A DNA stretch of 64,000 nt from an uncultured Chryseobacterium sp. (GTDB lineage Bacteria; Bacteroidota; Bacteroidia; Flavobacteriales; Weeksellaceae), in the NCBI GenBank assembly GCA_913777465.1, contig CAJYRQ010000037.1:62001-126000 (forward strand), read 5' to 3'. The notes under the pieces were generated by a model. It was given only the letters and a program-made list of their open reading frames with translations, had not been told where the DNA came from and did no database searches. Made by a program: the position numbers and the translations under genes. Numbering within the stretch: the first letter of the stretch is position 1; each line of letters starts with the position of its first letter. This document shows positions 50,111 to 58,901 of the stretch, in pieces.

Positions 50111-50163
50111 TTTGTGTTTATTTGTGTAAATATTTGTGTTCATAGTGGTTTAAATTATCTTTG
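50111..50163 (+). promoter_or_regulatory. Promoter of the SDR gene with three TTTGTGT words
   Basis: TTTGTGT occurs at 50111, 50121 and 50133. The last supplies the TTG (50134-50136) that, after 19 bp, meets TATCTTTG (50156-50163). The box ends 5 bases before ATG 50169. Confidence 0.75.
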
Positions 50164-50168
50164 CCCCT

Positions 50169-50900
50169 ATGAATCAAAACACAGGCAAAACCGTTCTCAT
50201 CCTTGGTGCCAATTCCGATGTTGCCAAGGAATCCATTAAACAATATATTGAAAAAGGATTCTCCATTATTGCTGCCTCCAGAAATACGATATCATTGGAT
50301 AAATTTGTATCGGAAAATAATCTGACTACAAAAGTGAAGGTTTTGCCTTTTGATGCAGTTGATTTTGATTCCCACAGGAAATTTTATGATGAATTACCGG
50401 CAAAACCTCATATTGTCGTATATGCCGCAGGGTTTTTAGTAGATAATGAAAAGGCTTTAAAAGATTTCCAGGGCACCCGACAGATGATGATGGTCAATTA
50501 CATGGGCGCGGTTTCCATTCTGAATATCATAGTGGCAGATGAAAACAATAAGAATTTAGAAAGAATTATCGGATTATCTTCGCTTTCCGGGGTTCGCGGC
50601 CGGAAAAGCAATTTCGTTTATGGAAGCACAAAGGCGGCATTTACCACCTACCTGGCCGGATTACGGCAGGAACTAGCTTCAAGAAATATTCAAGTCAACG
50701 CTTTGGTCATCGGCTACATCCGTACTAAAATCAACGAAGGGCTCCAGCTAAATGAATCCCTGATCATGGAGCCGGATTATGTGGCAAAATTTATTGTCAA
50801 TGCCGGTAATTCCTATACTATCATTCCGGACTTCAAGTGGAAAATGATTTACCTGATTCTGAAACTACTGCCGGAAAGCCTGGTGGCGAAACTGCCATAA
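50169..50900 (+). CDS. Short-chain dehydrogenase/reductase
   Basis: 243 residues. Rossmann NAD(P)-binding start TVLILGANSDVAKESI (glycine motif reduced to GANSDVA), acidic loop AASRNT, NYMGAV, the catalytic Ser in LSSLSGVRG near 142 and YGSTKAAF with Tyr and Lys (about 155-159). This reduced glycine motif is shared with SDRs of surface-sugar or decaprenyl epimerase type. Substrate unknown. The following gene starts 5 bases after its stop. Confidence 0.9.
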   Translation: MNQNTGKTVLILGANSDVAKESIKQYIEKGFSIIAASRNTISLDKFVSENNLTTKVKVLPFDAVDFDSHRKFYDELPAKPHIVVYAAGFLVDNEKALKDFQGTRQMMMVNYMGAVSILNIIVADENNKNLERIIGLSSLSGVRGRKSNFVYGSTKAAFTTYLAGLRQELASRNIQVNALVIGYIRTKINEGLQLNESLIMEPDYVAKFIVNAGNSYTIIPDFKWKMIYLILKLLPESLVAKLP

Positions 50901-50905
50901 ATTTA

Positions 50906-51370
50906 ATGATGAAGGATGAACTTTTACAGGTAAAGAATTATATTGACGAGATCAATATTCATGGTACTTCAGAGAATTTCGAATATGACTTTTGTCCTTT
51001 TTTGCAGAATGTCCTGGATTCCTTTACACCAAAACAGCAGGATGATTTTGTGAGAGAAGTATTGCAGTGTGAAGATCCTTATCTTTATTTCATTGCCGGT
51101 TTTCTGGACTTTACATTTTATAACTTAAAAGGTAATTATGAATATTCTTACGTTTTCTGCGAGTGTTTTTCAAAAATTAGTAATGTCGAATATTTAAAAT
51201 ATTTATACAACAGTTTGGAGCTTCACCTTATGCGAAGGAAATTTATTAAAGATGACTTAATTCTGCCTCTTGACGATATCGTTAACAATTTGTATCTGCT
51301 GATCAATCATCTGAAAGATGAAAACAATATCGATTTTTGCATAAGAATCATCGAAAACCTGGACAATTAA
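50906..51370 (+). CDS. Hypothetical helical protein
   Basis: 154 residues from ATG 50906 (or 153 from 50909). Acidic, with many aromatic residues (FEYDFCPFLQNVLDSFTPKQ, FLDFTFYNLKGNYEYSYVFCECF). No signal, helix or recognised domain. AT-rich compared with its neighbours. It is probably on the SDR transcript because the start is 5 bases beyond that stop. A longer start inside the SDR gene is rejected. Confidence 0.65.
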   Translation: MMKDELLQVKNYIDEINIHGTSENFEYDFCPFLQNVLDSFTPKQQDDFVREVLQCEDPYLYFIAGFLDFTFYNLKGNYEYSYVFCECFSKISNVEYLKYLYNSLELHLMRRKFIKDDLILPLDDIVNNLYLLINHLKDENNIDFCIRIIENLDN

Positions 51371-51373
51371 TTT

Positions 51374-53293
51374 TTATTCCAGATTACCCAACAGCTCCAA
51401 AGCCTTCATCATATCAATTCCCTTACCTAAGACCGGTTTGAATAAATCCCCTTTTGCCGCAATTCTTTCCAGTGCATTATGAATATTGAAGTCTGTTGGT
51501 TTTAAGCCCTTTTTCAGTTCATTCCATTCCACAGGCATGGAAACGGAAGCACCTTCTTTTGGCCGGATGCTGTAGGCACTTGCCAGAGTTTGTCCGCTCC
51601 GGTTCTGTAGATAATCGAGGTAGATCTTTTTATCATCCCGCTTCTGCAGGCTTCTTTCCAGCGTAGTAATTTCCGGAAGTCTGTCATGAACCTGCTTCAT
51701 CAGGATATGGGCGAAATCTTTCACCTGGTCGAAATCGTATTTCCCACCCATCGGGATGTAAATATGGATTCCGGTGCTGCCCGAAGTTTTGCAGTAGCCT
51801 TCGATCTTTACGGTTTTCAGGACTTCGTTTACCTGTAAAGCGGTTTCAATCACATCGTCAAATGTATTTTTCTTGGAAGGATCAAGGTCCAGAACCAGAA
51901 AATCGGGATGTTCCAAATCGGGGAGGGAAGCATTCCACGGATTCATGTCGATACAGCCCAGATTATTTAAATAAGCCAGGGTAGCCTTGTCATTACAGTA
52001 AATATAATCGATGTCCTTATCATTGGATTCGGAGTACACCTGCGTGGTTTTGATCCAGTCCGGAATGTTGTCTCCGGCTTCTTTCTGGTAGAAATTCTGC
52101 TCTTCGATTCCGTTGGGGAAACGGTTTAGGGACAGCGGACGGTTTTTAAGATGCGGCAGAATATAATCGGCTACCGATTGGTAATATTCGATGACCTCAC
52201 CTTTGGTAATGCCGTCTTTAGGAAAATAAATTTTTTCCTGGTTGGTGAGCTTCACTTTATGGCGGTTTAAGGTGATTTCTTTTTCGTTTTCAGAAGATTT
52301 TGTCTTTTTCGGAGCGGTGGTTTTCATATTAATGATGTTTGAAGTCTCTTTTAGTTCATGAGCAGGACTTTTAACCTCTTCAGCCTCTTTATCTTCACGG
52401 ATGGCCATGAAAACAGGGTGCCTGAAGATTCCGTCTTTGGTAATTTCGGAATATTTAATTTCGCAGACGATTTCAGGTTTTGTCCAAGTAACGGGCATGT
52501 TGGTTTTCGGAGCTTTGTCGAAAGGTGAGGTTTTGATCGTGATCTTCTCCAGCCTTCCCAGGATTTCATGGATCCGCTCACGGTTGAATCCGGTTCCGGT
52601 ATGTCCGCAATAGATCAGCTTTCCATCTACATATTTCCCTAAGATCAGAGCCCCGAAACCTTCTCTTGATCCGCGTGGTTCCGTAAATCCACAGATGATG
52701 GCTTCTTCGGTATTGTTAAACTTAATCTTCAGCCAATCCGTAGTGCGGTGGTTTTCCACATACGGGCTATTTGCTTTTTTGGCAATCATGCCCTCCAGTT
52801 TCATTTTCCGCATCTGTTTGAAAAAGTCGACACCTTTTTCCGAAATATGGTCGCAGTATTTGATGACGTCTGTTTCGACCAGAGCTTCTTTCAACAGTTC
52901 TTTCCGCTGGATAAGAGGTAGTTCTTCGGTAGAATGACCATTCAGCCACAGGATATCAAAAACCTGGTAGGTCAGTGCCAAATTGGGATTATCTCCGATC
53001 TGTTGCAAAAGCTGAAAATTAGGCCTTCCGCTTTTATCGTAAGCCACAATTTCGCCATCCAGGATCATACTGTGGGCCTGATTCTTAAAATCGCGGGATA
53101 CTTTTTCAAATTTGGATAAAAAGGAAATCCCGTTGCGGGAGTAGAAGAGAGGTTCGTCCTGGCTGAGATCGGCAACGGCGCGATAACCGTCCCACTTGAT
53201 TTCAAAAACCCAGTTGGGGTCGTCAAAAGCCTCATCGGTAAGTTTGGCAAGCATCGGCTTGATGTAATTTTCAACCTTTTTTTCGCCGGCCAA
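51374..53293 (-). CDS. ligD: DNA ligase D, ligase and polymerase domains (3' part of a broken gene)
   Basis: 639 residues as read from a TTG at 53293. The ATP-dependent ligase domain comes first with the AMP-accepting Lys in EIKWDGYRA (Lys33), then an OB domain (to about 300), a linker, and an AEP-type primase-polymerase domain (about 350-639) with the metal-binding FLVLDLDPSK. LigD seals double-strand breaks with Ku. The frame is open upstream from 53293 back to an A9 tract at 53361-53369, where the phosphoesterase domain gene goes off frame by one base, so this is the rear of a once-single gene. Confidence 0.93.
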   Translation of the reverse strand: MAGEKKVENYIKPMLAKLTDEAFDDPNWVFEIKWDGYRAVADLSQDEPLFYSRNGISFLSKFEKVSRDFKNQAHSMILDGEIVAYDKSGRPNFQLLQQIGDNPNLALTYQVFDILWLNGHSTEELPLIQRKELLKEALVETDVIKYCDHISEKGVDFFKQMRKMKLEGMIAKKANSPYVENHRTTDWLKIKFNNTEEAIICGFTEPRGSREGFGALILGKYVDGKLIYCGHTGTGFNRERIHEILGRLEKITIKTSPFDKAPKTNMPVTWTKPEIVCEIKYSEITKDGIFRHPVFMAIREDKEAEEVKSPAHELKETSNIINMKTTAPKKTKSSENEKEITLNRHKVKLTNQEKIYFPKDGITKGEVIEYYQSVADYILPHLKNRPLSLNRFPNGIEEQNFYQKEAGDNIPDWIKTTQVYSESNDKDIDYIYCNDKATLAYLNNLGCIDMNPWNASLPDLEHPDFLVLDLDPSKKNTFDDVIETALQVNEVLKTVKIEGYCKTSGSTGIHIYIPMGGKYDFDQVKDFAHILMKQVHDRLPEITTLERSLQKRDDKKIYLDYLQNRSGQTLASAYSIRPKEGASVSMPVEWNELKKGLKPTDFNIHNALERIAAKGDLFKPVLGKGIDMMKALELLGNLE

Positions 53294-53331
53294 AGAATTG
53301 AAATGTTGGAAATCAGGCTTCCTTTCAGAGA

Positions 53332-53934
53332 TTAATGTGCTTTTTTGCCGTTTTTTGGGCTTTTTTTTTCCTCTAAAAATTTTGTTACTTCGGAACTTTT
53401 TGAAGTATGGTCTTCGGCATCATATCCGCTTTCTGCATAATCATCTTTGTGCTTGATCAGCAGCCATGAATTCTCTTCGGTATTTTTCATTTTTACCAAA
53501 GCGAATTCGCCTTTTAATTTTTTCCCGTGCAGGATAAATTTCAGAGAACCTGCTTTTAATTCCTTCAGCAGCTCTTTTTCGTCTGATAACTTGGAATCAT
53601 CGTCCAGCGGTTCATAGGTTCCGCTGTCCCACACTTCCACCTGTCCGGCTCCATAGTTGCCTTCGGGAATATTTCCTTCAAAATCTTTATAATCGTACGG
53701 ATGGTCTTCCACCATCATGGCCAGCCGTTTGTCTTTAGGATCAAGCGACGGACCTTTCGGTACGGCCCAGCTTTTCAGTACTCCATCCATTTCCAGTCGG
53801 AAATCATAATGTAGCCGGGATGCGGCATGCCTTTGGATCACAAAAACAAGCTTGTCTTTGCTTCTTTTTGTTTTGCCTTCGGGTTCGCTGGTCTCATCGA
53901 ACTTTCTTTTTGAATTGTAATCTTGAAGTGCCAT
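53332..53934 (-). CDS. ligD: DNA ligase D, 3'-phosphoesterase domain (5' part of a broken gene)
   Basis: 200 residues starting MALQDYNSKRKFDETSEPEG. The phosphoesterase domain of LigD is clear: FVIQRHAASRLHYDFRLE with His36, His42 and Asp44 that bind the metal, and MMVEDHPYDYKDFEGNIPEGNYGAG around 90. It trims 3'-ends during end joining. The last codons (EEKKSPKNGKKAH) come after a homopolymer shift and are probably not the natural end. Its ATG shares one base with the Ku stop. Confidence 0.93.
   Translation of the reverse strand: MALQDYNSKRKFDETSEPEGKTKRSKDKLVFVIQRHAASRLHYDFRLEMDGVLKSWAVPKGPSLDPKDKRLAMMVEDHPYDYKDFEGNIPEGNYGAGQVEVWDSGTYEPLDDDSKLSDEKELLKELKAGSLKFILHGKKLKGEFALVKMKNTEENSWLLIKHKDDYAESGYDAEDHTSKSSEVTKFLEEKKSPKNGKKAH
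53361..53369 (-). other. ligD: Frameshift site in ligD (A9 tract)
   Basis: Nine A on the minus strand. With ten, the codons run on as EEKKKPKKRQKSTLISERK and then PDFQHFNSLAGEKKVENY directly into the ligase domain without a stop, giving a single PE-Lig-Pol protein of about 850 residues. Either a sequencing or assembly error, a real mutation, or slippage-based expression. Confidence 0.85.
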
Positions 53935-54719
53935 CAGGATGCGTTTTTGGATTTGGGATTCTGTAAACTGGCTTTTAATTGCGCCATTAAATCGATTACT
54001 TTACCTTCTTTGGCAGGTTCTGCTTTCTTAGCCGTTACGGTTTTTCCTTTCGCTTTCTGGTTGATGATCTTCATCAGAGATTCGGAATAAGTGTCTTTGT
54101 ACATTTCAGGATCAAATTCCTGGGAAAGCTGTTCGATAAGGCTCACGGCCATTTTAAGCTCGGCCGGCTTAGGCGGTTTTTTAGCCGGGATTTTAAGGTC
54201 GCTGTAATCCCTGATTTCCTGCGCAAACCGTAAACGGTTTAAAACCAATACCTCATCATTATAGGGACGGATCATACCAATGGCTTCGCTTTCTCTAAGA
54301 ACGAAAGTTCCTACGCCTACCATCTCAGTTTTGGCCAATGCTTTCAGAAGCAGGCGGTAGGCATTTTCCCCGTTTTTCTGAGGTTCAAGATAATAAGGAT
54401 TTTCAAAATAAACTGAATCCACTTCATCTTCCTTTACAAACTGGTCGATCGATAGAATCTTGGACTTTTCAGGGCTTGCGGCCTCATAGTCTTCTTCATC
54501 CAGAATGATGTATTTGTCGTCCATGAGATAGCCTTTGACGATATTTTCCCATTTCACTTCTTTACCGGTATTTTCATTCACCCGTTTAAACCGGATGTTG
54601 GAAAAATCGGACTTGTCGAGCATGTCCAGATCCAGTTTGGTCGTCTCGGTAGCGGAATAAATTTTTACGGGAATATTGACCAGTCCAAAGCCAATGGCGC
54701 CGTTCCAGATTGCTTTCAT
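53934..54719 (-). CDS. ku: Non-homologous end-joining protein Ku
   Basis: 261 residues from ATG 54719 (MKAIWNGAIGFGLVNIPVKIYSAT), the conserved start of bacterial Ku. The Ku core fold runs to about residue 225 (VDSVYFENPYYLEPQKNGENAYRLLLKAL), with a Lys-rich C-terminal tail. Ku binds double-stranded DNA ends as a ring and recruits LigD. It is first of the ku-ligD operon. The start of an upstream frame (MIVLFIANYSTMKAIW) is less likely. Confidence 0.96.
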   Translation of the reverse strand: MKAIWNGAIGFGLVNIPVKIYSATETTKLDLDMLDKSDFSNIRFKRVNENTGKEVKWENIVKGYLMDDKYIILDEEDYEAASPEKSKILSIDQFVKEDEVDSVYFENPYYLEPQKNGENAYRLLLKALAKTEMVGVGTFVLRESEAIGMIRPYNDEVLVLNRLRFAQEIRDYSDLKIPAKKPPKPAELKMAVSLIEQLSQEFDPEMYKDTYSESLMKIINQKAKGKTVTAKKAEPAKEGKVIDLMAQLKASLQNPKSKNAS

Positions 54720-54797
54720 TGTACTGTAATTTGCTATGAAAAGTACAATCATTGTGCCGCGTAATGGCTTATTTATCTGTGTGGTATGTCGGTTTTA

Positions 54798-55949
54798 TTA
54801 GTTTTCATCTTTATTCAGTGGCTGAATTAGATGATTTCTTATAAAGAAATTATAGCCCAAATCATATATTGTGAAACTTTCATCTCTTTTCTGGACTCTG
54901 AAAAATCTTCCATCAGTATTTATTATCCTTTCGTAAAGTTGTATACGTTGATAATCGTAATCTTTCGGCAAATCAATATGATATTTTCCAGAGAATGGCA
55001 GATTTCGGGTGTCGTCCGTGATCTGTTTCGACTTTAATAATTCATGAAAGAGATAAAAGGTTTCAGATTCTTTAAGGATGACTTCCTGTGCTTTTGACTT
55101 TAGTCTATACAATAGAATAGGATCCTTTAAATCAATAAATTTTAGTGGAATATTTTGATACAAATAACTGACATTCCGGATTAGCCTTCTTAATTCAAAA
55201 GGTGATTCGTTACCATAATTATAAACGGTTTTAATGATTTTTCCTTTCGATACAAAGGTGACGCTTTGTGAAGATAAGTCTGTAACCGATATTTGATATT
55301 CCGGTTTTAAGGTTCTGATATCAAGATTATCCAGTTCATTAAAAATATCTTTTATCCTTTTATCAGCAATCCCATTTTTATACAAGCCATTCACGGAATT
55401 ATTAGATTCTCCATAAAAAAATAAATAGCCGGTTTTATTTATTACGGATGAATTTTGAGGGCAGCTGCCGAAGCAGGGTGATTTTGAAACGATAATTTCA
55501 TCTATTGGTGGATTGTCGAATTTTTTTTCCGAGAATGGGATTAAGGTAATTGTGGATTTATCCTTTTGTTCTAAAATAATCTTTCTAGCGATAAAATGTA
55601 AAATCTTATTTCCTGTAAATCGATTTTCTGCCGGATCAAAAATCAGCAGCGAATCATCTTTTATTACATATTTCGTTTTTTCTCCAAAATAAAATGTTTG
55701 GTTTTCACCTGTTGCCTGATCACGTAAAAATTTGAAAAAGCCGTTTTTATTAATGTAGGTTCCGTCTTTGCCAAAAATTAACACCTGCGGATCATCATTT
55801 GTGAAAGGTAGTATCGGTTCTGCCGGATTTTGATTATCATCGTTCTCAATAATCCATGTACCTATTATTTTTTGTGAATATTCCTGTTTTTCAGGATGAC
55901 AATACACCGCGAAGACACCTATTAAGATTGTAATTATTAGTTTTTTCAT
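54798..55949 (-). CDS. Lipoprotein with DUF6438 domain
   Basis: 383 residues. Signal MKKLIITILIGVFAVYC (lipobox AVYC). An N-terminal lipocalin-like part (QKIIGTWIIENDD and IFGKDGTYINKNGFF) is followed near residue 150 by ISKSPCFGSCPQ-like text, the core of DUF6438, with two close Cys, and KTGYLFFYGESNNSVNGLYK. The rest is unrecognised. AT-rich. Its ATG begins only seven bases past the aspS terminator's T-tract, which leaves no room for a promoter of its own after the terminator. Confidence 0.8.
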   Translation of the reverse strand: MKKLIITILIGVFAVYCHPEKQEYSQKIIGTWIIENDDNQNPAEPILPFTNDDPQVLIFGKDGTYINKNGFFKFLRDQATGENQTFYFGEKTKYVIKDDSLLIFDPAENRFTGNKILHFIARKIILEQKDKSTITLIPFSEKKFDNPPIDEIIVSKSPCFGSCPQNSSVINKTGYLFFYGESNNSVNGLYKNGIADKRIKDIFNELDNLDIRTLKPEYQISVTDLSSQSVTFVSKGKIIKTVYNYGNESPFELRRLIRNVSYLYQNIPLKFIDLKDPILLYRLKSKAQEVILKESETFYLFHELLKSKQITDDTRNLPFSGKYHIDLPKDYDYQRIQLYERIINTDGRFFRVQKRDESFTIYDLGYNFFIRNHLIQPLNKDEN

Positions 55950-55956
55950 AACAAAA

Positions 55957-55979
55957 AAGCGGAGAAAAATTCCCCGCTT
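55957..55979 (-). terminator. Terminator of aspS
   Basis: Stem AAGCGG(G)GAA / TTC(T)CCGCTT with small bulges; six T follow on the minus strand. Confidence 0.75.
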
Positions 55980-55984
55980 CTAAT

Positions 55985-57739
55985 TTATGATTTTAAATTC
56001 AATTGCAATTCCAGTTCATCCAGCTGTTCGTTGGCAATGGCAGCTGGTGCGTCGATCATCACATCCCGTCCCGAATTGTTTTTAGGGAAGGCGATGTAAT
56101 CCCGGATCACTTCGTTTCCGTCGAGGATGGCTACCAGACGGTCGAAACCGAAGGCTAATCCACCGTGAGGCGGCGCACCGTATTTAAAGGCATTCATTAA
56201 AAATCCGAACTGGGCTTCTGCTTCTTCTTTGCTGAACCCTAACAGGTCGAACATTTTGGACTGAAGGTCTTTGTCGAAAATCCTGATGGAACCTCCGCCG
56301 ATTTCGTTTCCGTTCAGTACCATATCGTAAGCGTTGGCTCTTGCTTTCCCGGGATCGGTTTCCAATAAGTGGATGTCTTCCGGTTTCGGAGACGTGAAAG
56401 GGTGGTGCATCGCATGGTAACGGCCGCTTTCTTCATCAAATTCCAGTAAAGGAAAGTCCACGACCCAAAGCGGAGCAAATTCGTTTCCTTTTCTAAGGCC
56501 TAATCGGTTTCCAAGCTCCATTCTCAAGGCAGAAAGCTGGGTTCTTACCTTGTGCTCGTTTCCGGAAAGGATCAGCATCAGGTCGCCTTCTTTAGCCCCG
56601 AATTTTTCGATGATTCTGGTTAAATCTTCTTCATTATAGAATTTATTAACGGAAGAAGTCTTCACGCCGTCGTTCTGGAATTTAACCCAAACCATTCCGG
56701 AAGCACCGATCTGCGGTCTTTTTACCCAATCTACAAGTTCATCGATCTGCTTTCTGGTATAATCCGCACAGCCTTCTACATTGATCCCGACAACCAGTTC
56801 CGCTTCATCGAATATTTTAAAGTCTTTTCCTTTTACCAGTTCATTCAGTTCCGTGAATTCCATTCCGAAACGGATGTCCGGCTTATCATTTCCGTATTTC
56901 TGCATCGCATCGGCGAAGGTCATTCTCGGAAAATCCCCGAATTCCTGTCCGGTAATATCTTTCAGTAAGGTTTTCGTCATTCCTTCAAAGACATTCATGA
57001 CGTCTTCCTGCTCCACGAAAGCCATTTCACAGTCGATCTGGGTGAATTCCGGCTGACGGTCGGCTCTTAAGTCCTCATCACGGAAACATTTTACAATCTG
57101 GAAATACTTATCCATTCCGCCTACCATCAGCAATTGCTTAAAGGTCTGTGGAGACTGCGGCAATGCATAGAATTGCCCCGGGTTCATCCGGCTCGGAACC
57201 ACGAAATCCCTGGCGCCTTCCGGAGTGGATTTAATTAAAACCGGGGTTTCCACCTCGATAAATCCGTTATCCGAAAGGTAATTTCTCACTTTTTGTGCCA
57301 TGTTGTGGCGGAAGATGAGCTTTTCTTTTACCGGATTTCTTCTGATGTCTAAGTATCGGTATTTCATTCTCAGCTCTTCACCGCCATCCGTTTCATCTTC
57401 GATGGTGAAAGGCGGAAGCTGCGATTCGTTGAGAACTGTTAATTTTTCAACTAAAATTTCAATTTCCCCGGTAGGGATATTCGGGTTTTTGCTTACCCTT
57501 TCAATCACTTTCCCGGTTACCTGAATCACAAATTCACGTCCCAGCTTTTTGGCATTTTCCATGAGTTCAGCAGTCGATCGCTCCTGATCGAAAACCAGCT
57601 GGGTAATTCCGTAACGATCCCGGAGATCTATCCAAATCATAAATCCTTTGTCCCGGATGGTCTGTACCCATCCTGAAAGCATAACTTCTTCATTAAGATT
57701 TTTAAGAGACAATTCTCCGTTGGTGTGTGATCGAAACAT
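55985..57739 (-). CDS. aspS: Aspartate--tRNA ligase
   Basis: 584 residues, the bacterial length. N-terminal OB anticodon-binding domain ([27 protein letters not shown]), then a class II catalytic core: motif 2 in [27 protein letters not shown] near 215, motif 3 in [13 protein letters not shown] near 535, with a GAD insertion between. Promoter and a hairpin lie upstream at 57764-57833. Whether it is discriminating or not (Asn-accepting) is not decided by the sequence I can read. Confidence 0.97.
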   Translation of the reverse strand: MFRSHTNGELSLKNLNEEVMLSGWVQTIRDKGFMIWIDLRDRYGITQLVFDQERSTAELMENAKKLGREFVIQVTGKVIERVSKNPNIPTGEIEILVEKLTVLNESQLPPFTIEDETDGGEELRMKYRYLDIRRNPVKEKLIFRHNMAQKVRNYLSDNGFIEVETPVLIKSTPEGARDFVVPSRMNPGQFYALPQSPQTFKQLLMVGGMDKYFQIVKCFRDEDLRADRQPEFTQIDCEMAFVEQEDVMNVFEGMTKTLLKDITGQEFGDFPRMTFADAMQKYGNDKPDIRFGMEFTELNELVKGKDFKIFDEAELVVGINVEGCADYTRKQIDELVDWVKRPQIGASGMVWVKFQNDGVKTSSVNKFYNEEDLTRIIEKFGAKEGDLMLILSGNEHKVRTQLSALRMELGNRLGLRKGNEFAPLWVVDFPLLEFDEESGRYHAMHHPFTSPKPEDIHLLETDPGKARANAYDMVLNGNEIGGGSIRIFDKDLQSKMFDLLGFSKEEAEAQFGFLMNAFKYGAPPHGGLAFGFDRLVAILDGNEVIRDYIAFPKNNSGRDVMIDAPAAIANEQLDELELQLNLKS

Positions 57740-57763
57740 AAATTATTGGTTTAAAGTTCAAGG

Positions 57764-57789
57764 TTCAAAGTTCATATCCGAACTTTGAA
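57764..57789 (-). repeat. Hairpin in the aspS leader
   Basis: Perfect 10-bp inverted repeat TTCAAAGTTC / GAACTTTGAA with 6-nt loop, inside the predicted leader of aspS (transcription start about 57796), with more AAGTTCA-like words before it (57753-57767). Confidence 0.75.
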
Positions 57790-57800
57790 TTTTCCGTTGG

Positions 57801-57833
57801 CAAAGATAAGATTTTTGAAGGTTTTAAAAACAA
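57801..57833 (-). promoter_or_regulatory. Promoter of aspS
   Basis: On the minus strand TTG (57833-57831), 22 bp spacer, TATCTTTG (57808-57801). Leader of about 55 nt that contains the hairpin. Confidence 0.7.
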
Positions 57834-57849
57834 AAAAACGCCCTTTCAT

Positions 57850-57967
57850 AAAAATTCCGGAACCTTTGGTCAGGCTCCGGATAAGTTTTGGTTGTGGTTT
57901 CGTGCCGAGCAAAGGCTCAGGCAATAAAGAAGGATGATTAATTCTTCTTCACGGGTATTAGTTTCTG
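57850..57967 (-). ncRNA. Candidate small RNA between aspS and the HTH gene
   Basis: Minus-strand unit of about 118 nt. A TACTTTTG (-7 form) lies at 57979-57972. An internal hairpin GCCTGAGC / GCTCGGC (57922-57904) precedes an intrinsic terminator: 9-bp stem TCCGGAGCC / GGTTCCGGA (57881-57856) with one G-U pair, then TTTTT. No codon frame of useful length. No TTG is seen at 17-23 bp upstream, so the promoter is only half supported. Confidence 0.5.
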
Positions 57968-57987
57968 CTGGCAAAAGTAGATTATCT

Positions 57988-58016
57988 CACAGAAGTTCGA
58001 TAGACTCGAATCTGTG
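57988..58016. repeat. Inverted repeat downstream of the HTH gene
   Basis: CACAGA-AG-TTCGA, loop TAGAC, TCGAA-TCTGTG: 11 pairs with a 2-nt bulge. No T-tract follows on either strand. It lies between the HTH gene stop (58086) and the small RNA promoter. Confidence 0.65.
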
Positions 58017-58085
58017 ATTTATGCTATTTTAGTATTTAAATCCATAATTTTAACAGATTATTCTGAATTATTTTCCTAAAAACTC

Positions 58086-58292
58086 TTAATTTTTCACATA
58101 TTCCAGAATGTCTCCCGGCTGGCAGTCCAAAGCTTTACAAATGGCTTCCAGGGTGGAAAGCTTTACAGCTTTCGCTTTTCCGGTTTTTAAAATGGAAAGA
58201 TTGGCCTGGGTGATCCCGATCTTTTCAGCGAGTTCCTGCGACTGCATCTTGCGCCGGGCAAGCATGACATCTACATTAATGATAATCGGCAT
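58086..58292 (-). CDS. Small HTH regulator (Cro/C1 type, YozG-like)
   Basis: 68 residues. The HTH is MLARRKMQSQELAEKIGITQANLSILKTGKAKAVKLSTLEAICKALDCQPGDILEY, the whole of a minimal Xre/Cro-like DNA-binding domain with no sensor part. YozG-like proteins are typically encoded beside DUF2975 membrane proteins, as here: it starts 3 nt after the DUF2975 gene and is last of the four-gene operon. It probably represses its own operon. Confidence 0.93.
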   Translation of the reverse strand: MPIIINVDVMLARRKMQSQELAEKIGITQANLSILKTGKAKAVKLSTLEAICKALDCQPGDILEYVKN

Positions 58293-58295
58293 CTC

Positions 58296-58895
58296 TTAAA
58301 TCGTTAAATCAACCTGTTCCTGAAGCTCCAGACCTTTCTTGAAAAATTCCACGATGAATAACACCAGAGCCCCGAAGAATAAAAAAAGAATTACATTATA
58401 ACTTAGCGACAGCAATGTTTTTACCGTAAAGGGGATCATGGCCATGACAACGATGGCATACAGAATATTGGTCCACCCGAATCTTTTAAGCCACAACAGG
58501 GCCTGGGTATTGAAAACCTGTTCTCTGCTGATTTCCCTTAAAAACCGGTAACCTGTATATAAAAACACAGGAATGAAAATGGTATTGGAAATAAAATTTA
58601 AGATACTGAAGGTGCTGAATATCCCGGTCAATAGATTCTGGCGGGTAAAAGGAACGAAGATTTTAAATTTTATCATGCCATCCATCGTCTGCGTCCACTG
58701 ATTTTTCGCCCAGCCGACATCTGTACCGGTGATAAAAAAGTCTGAAAGAACGGTATTTCCGGTTTTAAAGTTATAGGCCAGAACAGCAAACCCGATGATT
58801 TCGTAGATGCACTGAACGGCAAATAAAATAAAAAGCACAAGCAGAAGATAACTTAAATATTGTGAGAGCGAGTTTTTTCCGATAATTTTTATCAT
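58296..58895 (-). CDS. DUF2975 membrane protein
   Basis: 199 residues with four helices, the first at about 15-38 and two close together at the C-terminal half. The end VEFFKKGLELQEQVDLTI is the family's conserved C-terminus ((F)xxGxxLxxExDLTI), which follows the last helix. DUF2975 proteins pair with small YozG-like HTH regulators and are of unknown function. Lies 6 nt after the ankyrin gene. Confidence 0.9.
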   Translation of the reverse strand: MIKIIGKNSLSQYLSYLLLVLFILFAVQCIYEIIGFAVLAYNFKTGNTVLSDFFITGTDVGWAKNQWTQTMDGMIKFKIFVPFTRQNLLTGIFSTFSILNFISNTIFIPVFLYTGYRFLREISREQVFNTQALLWLKRFGWTNILYAIVVMAMIPFTVKTLLSLSYNVILFLFFGALVLFIVEFFKKGLELQEQVDLTI

Positions 58896-58901
58896 ATCAA
58901 T

